Assembly: GCA_028292565.1 (NCBI GenBank)
Contig: JAQGMD010000326.1
Span: forward strand, 1 to 15,139
DNA length: 15,139 nucleotides
Direction: 5' to 3'
Source of the DNA: Burkholderia sp.
GTDB taxonomy: Bacteria > Pseudomonadota > Gammaproteobacteria > Burkholderiales > Burkholderiaceae
Below are positions 8,000 through 14,682 of the stretch, piece after piece. The notes under the pieces are model-generated. The model was not told the origin of the DNA. It was given only the letters and a program-made list of their open reading frames with translations, and made no database searches. The translations under genes and the position numbers were made by a program. Numbering within the stretch: position 1 is the first letter of the stretch; every line of letters begins with the position of its first letter.

Positions 8000-8610
8000 C
8001 CACGCTTCGGCTTGTCCTCCCCAATCAACACCCGCGTATCACTGAGATAGGTGTACTGCGGAATTTCAAGGTTCAGCGGCGCAGGAACGTTCTGGTATAC
8101 ACGTCCGGCAAGATCAAACCGTGACCCGTGGCACGGACAGTAGAACCCACCCATCCAATCCGGGCCCAGTTCACCGGTCGTATCCGCATCCGGGCGGTAG
8201 CCAGGGATGCAGCCGAGATGCGTGCAAACGCCGATGGCCACGAAGTAACGCGGATTGATCGAGCGTGTTCGATTGCGAGCGTACAGGGGTTGTTGCGGTT
8301 GCGTCGAGTTTGGATCGACCAACTGGTTTTCCACCTTCGGCAGCGTATTCAGCATCTCATCGGTGCGATGCAGTATCCATATCGGTTTTCCGCGCCACTC
8401 GACGGTTACCACCCGGCCTGGTCCTACCCTGCTGAGGTCGGCCTCTACCGGTGCGCCTGCCGCGCGCGCGGCTTCGCTCGGTCCCATGCTTTTCACGAAC
8501 GGCACCAGTGTGGCGACCACACCAATCCCACCGAGCCCGGCGGTCGCCGCGAGCAGCATCCTTCTCCGGCGCACTTCCCTGTAGCCGATATTTTCTTCAA
8601 CGATATGCAT
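7996..8610 (-). CDS. petA: Ubiquinol-cytochrome c reductase Rieske iron-sulfur subunit
   Basis: This 204-residue protein carries both cluster-binding boxes, CTHLGC (129-134) and CPCHGS (158-163), which hold the 2Fe-2S cluster with two Cys and two His. The other two Cys are placed for the stabilising disulfide. The N-terminus has RRRRMLL followed by a hydrophobic helix (about 18-40), the Tat-type signal-anchor of bacterial Rieske proteins; the AGAPVE hinge and VTVEWRGKPIWIL strand are typical of proteobacterial PetA. In the bc1 complex it moves electrons from quinol to cytochrome c1. ATG at 8608-8610 is preferred; a TTG at 8614-8616 is possible, and no good ribosome-binding site is seen. It follows the DUF2795 gene closely. 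No petB or petC follows: the next gene downstream is the convergent oxygenase. It may therefore be a second, orphan copy. Confidence 0.93.
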   Translation of the reverse strand: MHIVEENIGYREVRRRRMLLAATAGLGGIGVVATLVPFVKSMGPSEAARAAGAPVEADLSRVGPGRVVTVEWRGKPIWILHRTDEMLNTLPKVENQLVDPNSTQPQQPLYARNRTRSINPRYFVAIGVCTHLGCIPGYRPDADTTGELGPDWMGGFYCPCHGSRFDLAGRVYQNVPAPLNLEIPQYTYLSDTRVLIGEDKPKRG

Positions 8611-8621
8611 GATCAAAGCGC

Positions 8622-8819
8622 TTACTTGAGTTTGCCGACCTCTTCGCTGACATCGACCGGCGCGTCGTATTTCTTGTCAGGTACTTGCTGCAAAGTTGCG
8701 AGCACATTCTCATCGGCGCCGTTCTTCTTCGCGGTCTCGATCAATTGCTGCTTGTTCACCGGATAGTCGATGCCTTTGAGGTACTTCTGTAGCTGGATGG
8801 GATTGACGATGGTAGTCAT
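8622..8819 (-). CDS. DUF2795 domain protein
   Basis: This 65-residue, charged, soluble protein matches the DUF2795 pattern: LQKYLKGIDYPVNKQQLIETAKKNGAD, then VLATLQQVPDKKYDAPVDVSEEVGK. These are small alpha-helical proteins of unknown function; the KQQLIETAKKNGA segment is the hallmark. A GGAG sequence (minus strand, 8833-8836 region reading CGGAGAACCGAC before the ATG) supports the start at 8819. Its stop is 11 bases before the preferred Rieske ATG (5 bases before the alternative TTG), so the two are almost certainly cotranscribed and perhaps translationally coupled. I cannot say what it does; the fixed proximity to petA is the only functional hint visible here. Confidence 0.88.
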   Translation of the reverse strand: MTTIVNPIQLQKYLKGIDYPVNKQQLIETAKKNGADENVLATLQQVPDKKYDAPVDVSEEVGKLK

Positions 8820-9061
8820 GTCGGTTCTCCGATCGGAGTGCGCGCTGCGAAACGCAAAGCGGCATGCAATGCATGTGCCTGCGCGATGAGGGCAACGATG
8901 TGGTGGACCTGCGCCAGCCTTGTGTAAATCCTACGCTGCACTTGCAATTCCTTCTTCGAGCAGAGGGCTTGACGCAGGTCTGAAGCGAGCACGCGGTGCA
9001 CCCTACAATCAATTTCGGAGCACAGCTTCAGTTTATGCAGGCTTACTTTTGGGAGGCAGAT
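8820..9061. other. Divergent intergenic region, DUF2795 / DUF4254
   Basis: This 242-bp region should hold promoters for the minus-strand DUF2795-petA unit and the plus-strand glycosyltransferase operon. A GCAC-GCG-GTGC mini-hairpin at 8989-8999 runs into the repeat GGTGCACCCTAC (8995-9006). No RNA gene or clear promoter boxes were recognised, and reading frames here look like chance. Confidence 0.5.
8995..9006 (-). repeat. Inverted partner of the 7984 repeat (GTAGGGTGCACC on minus)
   Basis: Read on the minus strand this is GTAGGGTGCACC, matching GTAGGGTGCGCC at 7984-7995 in 11 of 12 bases. The two copies face each other across the DUF2795-petA pair. It may belong to a dispersed intergenic repeat family; whether it occurs elsewhere in the genome cannot be seen here. 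Confidence 0.5.
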
Positions 9062-9691
9062 ATGGTTGCAGATCTCGACGCACTATCGATCATCCGCTTT
9101 CATGACGGGAAGTTTTCCGAAGCGGACTGGCCGCCCGAAGAGGCGACAGAACCGGGCCCGGGTCCCTGGCCGTGGATAGAGGAAAATCATCGCTTCAACA
9201 CACTGCTGTGGAACGAGGAAGACCAGGCCCGCCGCACCGATGTGGACGCCGCCGAAATTGCCGCCGGCAAGCGCCGCATCGATCAGGCCAACCAGAAAAG
9301 AAACGATGCGATCGAGGCGATCGATGAAGTCATCCTGACGGCGTTGAAGGAGGTGCCACGCGCACGTGATGCGCGCCTGAACAGCGAGACCGCCGGAGCG
9401 ATGATCGATCGCTTGTCGATCCTGAGTCTGAAGATACACCACATGCGCGAGCAGACCCTGAGGGTAGATGTCTCTCAGGAACATGTCGCGTTGTGCGCAG
9501 CCCGTCTGCAGCGACTGCGTGACCAACGCAAAGACCTGGTGTCATGCCTGGACACATTGCTATCCGAGGCAGCCAGCGGCAGGGTGTACTTCAAGATGTA
9601 TCGTCAGTTCAAGATGTACAACGATGCGACGCTCAATCCGTATCTGTATGGACAACGCGATGCGCATGCGAGCCAGGCGCCGGCGCCGTGA
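9062..9691 (+). CDS. DUF4254 domain protein, glycosyltransferase-operon partner
   Basis: This 209-residue, mostly helical, cytoplasmic-looking protein matches DUF4254 as I know it: NHRFNTLLWNEEDQARR (42-58), a charged helix with KRNDAIEAIDE, NSETAGAMIDRLSIL (107-121), and KMYNDATLNPYLY near the end. DUF4254 proteins have no established biochemical role but commonly sit in glycosyltransferase gene clusters. The start at 9062 is chosen because a strong GGGAGG (9051-9056) lies five bases upstream; a GTG at 8996 would add 22 residues without support and overlaps a repeat. The stop overlaps the GTG of the GT2 gene by four bases (GTGA), so it heads a three-gene operon. Its highly conserved polar motifs suggest an enzyme or a complex subunit, but that is inference. 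Confidence 0.87.
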   Translation: MVADLDALSIIRFHDGKFSEADWPPEEATEPGPGPWPWIEENHRFNTLLWNEEDQARRTDVDAAEIAAGKRRIDQANQKRNDAIEAIDEVILTALKEVPRARDARLNSETAGAMIDRLSILSLKIHHMREQTLRVDVSQEHVALCAARLQRLRDQRKDLVSCLDTLLSEAASGRVYFKMYRQFKMYNDATLNPYLYGQRDAHASQAPAP

Positions 9692-10518
9692 ATTCTTGCG
9701 CCGTCGATGTCCTGATTCCGACCAGGGACCGCGCAGGTGCACTGGCGATTACGCTGACTGCGTTGTATGCGCAGCAGGTGCGGGACTATCGCGTGATCGT
9801 TTCCGATCAGTCAGAGCAGGCGAGCGCATTCGATGCGCCCGAAGTGCAAGCGTTGCTGCGCATCCTGGCGGCGGCAGGCCGGTCGGTGGAAACTCACAGG
9901 CATGTGCCGCGCCGCGGAATGGCGGAGCAGCGGGCTTTCCTGCTGTCCCGGGTGAGCGCGCCTTACTGCCTGTTCCTGGATGACGATGTCGTCATCGAAC
10001 CCGACTTGATTGGGCGATTGTTGGAGGCGATCCAGCGCGAGCGCTGCGGCTTCGTCGGCAGCGCGCTGCACGGCCTGAGTTTCATCGATGATGTGCGTCC
10101 ACATCAGCAGGCCATTGACTTCTGGGACGGCGGCGTGAAGCCGGAAACCGTCCCGCTGGAAAGCGCGGCATGGGAAAGGTATCGCCTGCATAGCGCGGCA
10201 AACCTGTTTCACTTGCAGACGCGTCTCAGGTTGACACGGGCTTATGCGCGCTTGTACCGGGTCGCATGGATCGGCGGCTGCGTGTTGTTCAACACCGAAA
10301 AACTGCGCGCCGCCGGAGGTTTCGAATTCTGGCGAGAACTTCCGGTAGAGCATTGCGGTGAAGATGTGTTGGCGCAGTTACGTGTCATGCAACGTTTCGG
10401 CGGAAGCGGCATCATCCCGTCCGGTGCCTACCATCTGGAACTTCCGACCACCGTCAGCAAGCGCGACGTCAATGCGCCGTTCCTGCTCTGGCCCCGCGCG
10501 CAGCAGGTGCCAGGATGA
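9688..10518 (+). CDS. Glycosyltransferase family 2 protein
   Basis: This 276-residue GT-A fold glycosyltransferase opens with VDVLIPTRDRAG, continues with a VIVSDQSE strand, and has the metal- and nucleotide-sugar-binding LFLDDDVVIEP (DDD at 98-100). WIGGCVLFNTEKLRAAGGF (194-212) and the GED (224-226), a likely catalytic-base region, follow. It should transfer a sugar from a nucleotide donor to a glycan or lipid acceptor; the donor and acceptor are not visible. There is no membrane segment, so it acts in the cytoplasm or peripherally at the inner membrane. I chose GTG 9688 because it overlaps the DUF4254 stop (GTGA) and places the beta-strand at the very N-terminus; an upstream ATG in the frame would extend 48 residues inside the previous gene. 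The 3' end overlaps the GT9 start (ATGA). Confidence 0.88.
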   Translation: MNSCAVDVLIPTRDRAGALAITLTALYAQQVRDYRVIVSDQSEQASAFDAPEVQALLRILAAAGRSVETHRHVPRRGMAEQRAFLLSRVSAPYCLFLDDDVVIEPDLIGRLLEAIQRERCGFVGSALHGLSFIDDVRPHQQAIDFWDGGVKPETVPLESAAWERYRLHSAANLFHLQTRLRLTRAYARLYRVAWIGGCVLFNTEKLRAAGGFEFWRELPVEHCGEDVLAQLRVMQRFGGSGIIPSGAYHLELPTTVSKRDVNAPFLLWPRAQQVPG

Positions 10519-11693
10519 ACGGCCTGGTTCCCGGGGTCAAGAAGATCGCGGTCCTGAATCCGAGCGCGATCGGCGACTTCGTCGTCACGCTGCCGGCCGT
10601 GCATGCGATTAAAACTGCTTACAAGGATGCGCACGTCGTTTATATCGGCAAGCAATGGCATGCGGACCTGCTGCGCGGCCGGCCGGGTCCGATCGACGAC
10701 GCGATCGTAATTCCGCCTGTGCCGGGCGTCGGCGCGCCCGTGGACATCGATTGCGACCGGGAAGAGATCGATCGCTTCGTGCAGACCATGCAGGCGCATC
10801 GGTTCGATCTTGCGTTCCAGATGTATGGCGGAGGACGCTATTCGAATCCGCTCATCCAACAATTCGGCGCGCGTCTCACGGTCGGCCTCCAAGCGCCGGA
10901 AGCGGAGCCGCTCGACCGTTCCATTCCCTATGTGTATCTGCAGAACAACCGCCTGCGCATGCTCGAGGTCGCGGCGCTGGCAGGCGCAGACCGATTGCAA
11001 TTGCGGCAAGAGCTCGAAGTCACTGCGCAGGACCGCGCGCTGGCGCAGGAAGCGGTACCCGCGACGCCGGACAAGCCGCTGATCCTGATTCACACCGGCG
11101 CGTCCGACCTGCGACGCCGCTGGCCCACCGAGCGGTTCGCAGCAGTGGCTGACGCCTTTGCGGAGCAGGGCGCATGCGTTGCGGTCAACGGCGTTGAAGA
11201 CGAAGCCGATGTGGTCGGAGATGTGATCGCCCGCATGCGCCATCCGGCTGTCGATTTGTGCGGCAAGTTGTCACTGTCCGGCCTGTGCGGATTACTCGAG
11301 CGTGCCGCGCTGTTGGTTTCCAATGATTCAGGACCGCTGCACCTGGCGCTGGCGATAGGCACTCCATGCGTCGGCGTCTACTGGTTCTCCAATCTGTATG
11401 TGGCGGGACCGCTGGCGCACCGGAATCACCGGATCGCGTTGTCGCTGCAGGTGGAGTGTCCCGTATGCGGGGCGGAAAATATGGTGAGCCGTTGCCCGCA
11501 TGATGTGTCGTTCGTGGCGCGCGTGTCAGTTGATGAGGTGCTGCAACTGGGGTTCGACCTGCTCAGGCAGAAGCGCGAAGAAGGTGACGGGCAAGTGAAA
11601 CAACCTTCGCGGCTTTCCGACCCTGCGGATCGCGGATACAGCGATGCAGGTCTTGATCGACCGGCGCCCAGCGGCGGATATCGGCCGTGCTGA
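10515..11693 (+). CDS. Glycosyltransferase family 9 (heptosyltransferase-like), C-terminally extended
   Basis: This 392-residue GT-B protein of the ADP-heptose:LPS heptosyltransferase family has NPSAIGDFVVTLPAVHAI (15-32) with the conserved Gly-Asp near the active site, HTGASDLRRRWP (193-204) for donor phosphate binding, and NDSGPLHLALAIGTPCVGVYW (270-290). CPVCG (315-319) and Cys327 form a C-terminal cysteine group often seen in this family. It probably adds a heptose or related sugar to LPS core or another glycan, together with the upstream GT2 and DUF4254 proteins. The start overlaps the GT2 stop (ATGA). Residues 350-392 lie within the 131-bp overlap with the convergent GT9 gene and have no family-like features, so the natural end was probably near residue 350-355. 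Confidence 0.9.
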   Translation: MNGLVPGVKKIAVLNPSAIGDFVVTLPAVHAIKTAYKDAHVVYIGKQWHADLLRGRPGPIDDAIVIPPVPGVGAPVDIDCDREEIDRFVQTMQAHRFDLAFQMYGGGRYSNPLIQQFGARLTVGLQAPEAEPLDRSIPYVYLQNNRLRMLEVAALAGADRLQLRQELEVTAQDRALAQEAVPATPDKPLILIHTGASDLRRRWPTERFAAVADAFAEQGACVAVNGVEDEADVVGDVIARMRHPAVDLCGKLSLSGLCGLLERAALLVSNDSGPLHLALAIGTPCVGVYWFSNLYVAGPLAHRNHRIALSLQVECPVCGAENMVSRCPHDVSFVARVSVDEVLQLGFDLLRQKREEGDGQVKQPSRLSDPADRGYSDAGLDRPAPSGGYRPC

Positions 11694-12600
11694 AAATCAC
11701 CACACTCGGCAGCTTCAGTCCGGCGGCGATATGCGATACGCCGGTATCGTTGCAGACCAGCAGCCGTGAGCGGCTGAGCAGGGACGCCATGGCGCCGATG
11801 GAGAGCCCAATGGAGGACGGTGGGGCCGCGTTGATCGCCTTTACTCTCATCTGGCCGGCTACCGTCGCGACGAGTTCCGCTTCCTGGGGGGAACCGGTAA
11901 GCACTATCGGCAGCTGGAATTCCCGGTGCAGGCGTTCGGCGACCTCGGCGAAGCGTTTGAGCGGCCAGCACTTCTCTAAGGTGCTCGCGCCCGGATGGAT
12001 GCAGATGTAGCTGCCCTCTCGCAATCCTCCTGTGATGCCCGCTGCTTCCAATTCACATTTATCTTGTTCGTCGAGTGGGAACTCGAGGTGGTCTCCCTGC
12101 GGCGTGGCGCCGAGAAACTGCACCAGTTGCAGCAGGCGTCGCGGCTCCAGGCCTGACGCGGGGTAGGGCAGGAAGCGGTCGGACATGCAGGCGCTGTCCG
12201 GAACGAATCCCGCAGTGACGCGCGCACCGAACGCACTGACTATCCCGTTGCTGATCTCGCCGCTGCCGTGCATTTGCAGCGCGAGATCGAAGTGGCGTGC
12301 ACGCATAGCCTGATAGAACCGCGGGATGTTGTATTCGCGTACCGCTTGTTCCGGGAATGCCGGGTGGCCGGGGAAGGGGATGAATTCATCGATGTACTTG
12401 GCAAAGCGTTGTGCGAATTGTTCTGCCCAAGGCAACGCGATGAGGGTGATGTGGGCGTGGGGAACTGCGGCGCGCAGGGCGCGTAATGCTGGCACGGCGC
12501 ATAGCAAGTCGCCGAGGCGCAGTGCCCGGAAGACGGCGATCCTTCGGAGGCCGGGGCGGTGCAAAAGTGGGGGGTGGTTGGGTTGTTCAGTGAGCGCCAT
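11563..12600 (-). CDS. Glycosyltransferase family 9 (heptosyltransferase-like)
   Basis: This 345-residue GT9 protein has IAVFRALRLGDLLCAVPAL (21-39), a QMHGSGEISN segment, IHPGASTLEKCWPLKRFAEV (201-220) and NDTGVSHIAAGLKLPSVVIF (284-303), all hallmark regions of LPS heptosyltransferases. The start at 12600 is supported by GGGAGGA just upstream on the minus strand (12607-12613); a longer version adds a basic, non-conserved leader. Its last 43 residues (FSTADIRRWAPV and so on) overlap the end of the plus-strand GT9 gene but look like genuine family sequence. It is only distantly similar to that neighbour, so the two are probably not a recent duplication. A role in LPS core or surface glycan assembly is inferred from family and context. 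Confidence 0.9.
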   Translation of the reverse strand: MALTEQPNHPPLLHRPGLRRIAVFRALRLGDLLCAVPALRALRAAVPHAHITLIALPWAEQFAQRFAKYIDEFIPFPGHPAFPEQAVREYNIPRFYQAMRARHFDLALQMHGSGEISNGIVSAFGARVTAGFVPDSACMSDRFLPYPASGLEPRRLLQLVQFLGATPQGDHLEFPLDEQDKCELEAAGITGGLREGSYICIHPGASTLEKCWPLKRFAEVAERLHREFQLPIVLTGSPQEAELVATVAGQMRVKAINAAPPSSIGLSIGAMASLLSRSRLLVCNDTGVSHIAAGLKLPSVVIFSTADIRRWAPVDQDLHRCIRDPQGRKAAKVVSLARHLLRASA

Positions 12601-13113
12601 GGTCGTCCTCCCGGTGAGGTTCACCTGCCTATCGGCCGATAAATTTTCCGTAACGCGGCCGGCTTCTCGCGGAGCCACGCGCTGTTGCCCCTTCCCCCTT
12701 GCAGGCACGGGTATCTGCACAAGTGCCGGGCGTCTTGCATGCCTGAGCCGTAGGTCGGGATCGGCGGCGCGCGCGCTAATCCCAACATCTCGGCGCATAA
12801 CGGAGCCGTCATTCATACAGGGTCCGGCGTGCTGGGATTTGCATCCCGACCTACATCTCCGGTATGCGGATCGACTCGCATGTATGTAGATACCCATGCC
12901 ATGCAGGGGAGGACGAAAGCGCGTGGCTCCGCGATACACCTGCTGGGTGATGTGCGTATGAACCCATGGACAGAGCGTTGGTGCGGCAAAGATTCACCAC
13001 GCATGATAAGGGTCAGCGAAACCGGTCCGGGACCGTTCACGCCTCCTGACGCATGCGAGACATTGGTGCGCTTCTTGCGTGGTCTGCCGGCAATCTTCCG
13101 AAGGAGAGATGTG
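12601..13113. other. Intergenic region, 513 bp
   Basis: This gap lies between the start of the minus-strand GT9 gene and the M50 protease gene and should contain divergent promoters. Its main structure is the inverted repeat at 12750-12854. Reading frames crossing it are Arg-rich and lack conserved features. The plus-strand reading frame of the protease extends to 12829, but the extra 95 residues are not protease-like. Confidence 0.5.
12750..12854. repeat. Nested intergenic inverted repeat (GTAGGTCGGGAT arms)
   Basis: The outer arms GTAGGTCGGGAT (12750-12761) and ATCCCGACCTAC (12843-12854) are perfectly complementary over 12 bp. Inner arms AATCCCAACA (12778-12787) and TGCTGGGATT (12830-12839) pair at 9 of 10 positions. 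This architecture resembles dispersed intergenic repeats (REP/BIME-like) that I recall from betaproteobacterial genomes. No transposase is encoded, so it is non-autonomous or not mobile. Confidence 0.6.
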
Positions 13114-14328
13114 ATGCACACAGGATTGCGCGTCGGCCGCATCGCCGGGATCGACATCCAGCTCGACTGGAGCCTGTTGATCATCATCTTCATTATCACG
13201 TTCAGCCTTGCGGTCGGGCTGTTTCCGCAATGGCATCCGGACTGGAGCCGGCCACTCGCGTGGACTGTCGCGTTTGCAGCCGCGCTGCTGTTCTTTTGTT
13301 CGGTGCTGCTGCATGAACTGTCGCACGCAATGGTGGGCAGGAAGCACGGTATTGAGGTGCGGCGGATCACCTTGTTCGTGTTTGGCGGAGCGGCCCAGGT
13401 CGAGCAGGAGCCGAACGACTGGCAGGGCGAGTTGCAGACCGCAATCATCGGCCCGGTCGTCAGCCTGCTGCTCGGCGGTGTCTGCATCCTCCTGACCGGA
13501 TTTGCCATCAGCCCGACGGCGATCGACCCCGGGCATCTGACGCAAACCCTGGCGGACCTGGACGTGCTGTCCACGCTGCTGCTGTGGCTCGGCCAGGTCA
13601 ATATCGTGCTGGGACTGTTTAACCTGGTGCCTGCCTTTCCGCTGGACGGCGGACGCGTGTTGCGGGCGCTATTGTGGGCAAAGACGCGCGATCTGCGGCG
13701 CGCGACGCGTTGGGCCGCAAGCGTGGGACAAGCGTTTGCATGGCTGCTCATCGGTGTCGGCGCCGCTATGATGCTTGGGGTATCGGTTCCCGTGTTTGGC
13801 ACCGGCCTGGCCGGCGGTCTCTGGATTGCCCTGATCGGATGGTTTCTCAATAACGCGGCGTTGGTCAGCTACTGGCAGCTGCTAATCCGTGAGTCGCTCC
13901 AGGACGTGCCGGTATCGCGCCTGATGGATACATGGTTTCAGACCGTGCCATCCGACCTGCCTGTGAACCGATTGGTCGACGATTACCTGCTGCACAGCGA
14001 CCAGAGTCACTTTCCAGTGTTAACCGACGGGCGTCTGGTCGGCATGGTGTCCTTGCAGCACCTGCGCAACCTGCATCGCGACGTGTGGCACACCACCACC
14101 GTAGGCGGCGTGATGACACCGTTTGATCCGGCATTCCGGATCGGCCCACGCGATTCGGTGCAACGCGCAATGTCCATGCTCGGTGAAGGGACAGGCGGAC
14201 AGATCGCGGTGCTTGAGAACGGCCAGGTGTGCGGATTGATACGTCGCGAAGACATACTCAAGTGGTTATCGCTGTACGAGAACGTCGATGTGCATCCGGC
14301 CGCCGTGCCGCGTGGCAGCCGTGAATAA
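13114..14328 (+). CDS. M50 site-2-type intramembrane zinc metalloprotease with CBS domains
   Basis: This 404-residue membrane protein has the zinc motif HELSH (67-71) inside a hydrophobic helix and the third zinc ligand in NLVPAFPLDGGR (170-181, Asp178). These mark site-2 proteases, which cut transmembrane substrates within the bilayer, often to release regulators. About six hydrophobic segments are visible (roughly 18-36, 48-68, 110-132, 152-175, 204-228, 232-255). The C-terminus carries two CBS units (about 265-325 and 330-390), which usually sense adenine nucleotides, so activity may follow energy state. There is no PDZ domain, unlike RseP. I chose ATG 13114 because AAGGAGAG (13101-13108) precedes it and MHTGLRVGRIAGI is the usual family start. 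No anti-sigma factor is adjacent; its substrate is unknown. Confidence 0.92.
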   Translation: MHTGLRVGRIAGIDIQLDWSLLIIIFIITFSLAVGLFPQWHPDWSRPLAWTVAFAAALLFFCSVLLHELSHAMVGRKHGIEVRRITLFVFGGAAQVEQEPNDWQGELQTAIIGPVVSLLLGGVCILLTGFAISPTAIDPGHLTQTLADLDVLSTLLLWLGQVNIVLGLFNLVPAFPLDGGRVLRALLWAKTRDLRRATRWAASVGQAFAWLLIGVGAAMMLGVSVPVFGTGLAGGLWIALIGWFLNNAALVSYWQLLIRESLQDVPVSRLMDTWFQTVPSDLPVNRLVDDYLLHSDQSHFPVLTDGRLVGMVSLQHLRNLHRDVWHTTTVGGVMTPFDPAFRIGPRDSVQRAMSMLGEGTGGQIAVLENGQVCGLIRREDILKWLSLYENVDVHPAAVPRGSRE

Positions 14329-14463
14329 GCCTCTTGCTCGTCGTCAATCATCCCGACAAAAATGTAACTTAGTGTGAACCAACCGGGACGAAATGATGAC
14401 AAAGGTGTATGGGGCATTTTGGGCCAAACGCATGCAACTGAACATTGCCGGGGTGAATCGAAG

Positions 14464-14485
14464 CGGTAAATGGACCGGTAAATGG
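14464..14485 (+). repeat. Exact direct repeat, CGGTAAATGG twice
   Basis: Two identical 10-bp units are spaced 12 bp start to start, just over one helical turn, about 200 bp before the next gene start. They are followed by the palindrome at 14490-14505. This would be compatible with an activator site, though short repeats also arise by chance. Confidence 0.45.
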
Positions 14486-14597
14486 CCTTGGCTATGCAAT
14501 TAGCCCAATCAAGTTTTATCTTGCGGCGCTTCGCCGGTGGCTACGAGTAGCACGGTGGCGCTTTCTGCGCTATTTCAACCTGACAACCTTTCGCATG

Positions 14598-14629
14598 TCG
14601 GAGTGTTCCGCCATCGGAGTGGTTCGCCC
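14598..14629 (+). repeat. 16-bp imperfect tandem repeat starting TCGGAGTG
   Basis: Two adjacent 16-bp units match at about 13 of 16 positions (perfect over the first eight). They end 53 bases before the ATG of the downstream gene, so they overlap its probable promoter or leader. A function is not evident. Confidence 0.4.
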
Positions 14630-14682
14630 GTAGCTCGCAGACACCGCCGTATATAACGATTAGAGAATGAACGGAAGGACAC

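Larger units (their letters stand above)
14329..14682. other. Intergenic region upstream of the sensor/OtsA-like gene
   Basis: This 354-bp region holds no credible gene. It has an exact 10-bp direct repeat CGGTAAATGG (14464-14473 and 14476-14485), an imperfect palindrome GGCTA-N6-TAGCC (14490-14505), and a 16-bp imperfect tandem repeat starting TCGGAGTG (14598-14613 and 14614-14629). These lie ahead of the downstream start and may be regulator sites. I could not fix promoter boxes, and no clear terminator for the protease gene was seen. Confidence 0.5.

Noticed and set aside
8710..9012. Minus-strand frames (100 and 61 residues) upstream of DUF2795
   Set aside because: They overlap the DUF2795 gene or its promoter region, have no conserved features, and DUF2795 has its own good ribosome-binding site.
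12813..13850. A 345-residue minus-strand frame opposite the M50 protease
   Set aside because: It is antisense to conserved protease sequence, Ser/Arg/Pro-rich, and shows no domain or credible start.
14349..14400. Possible terminator hairpin after the M50 gene
   Set aside because: Only about five bases pair cleanly (TCCCG/CGGGA) over a long loop with no T tract.
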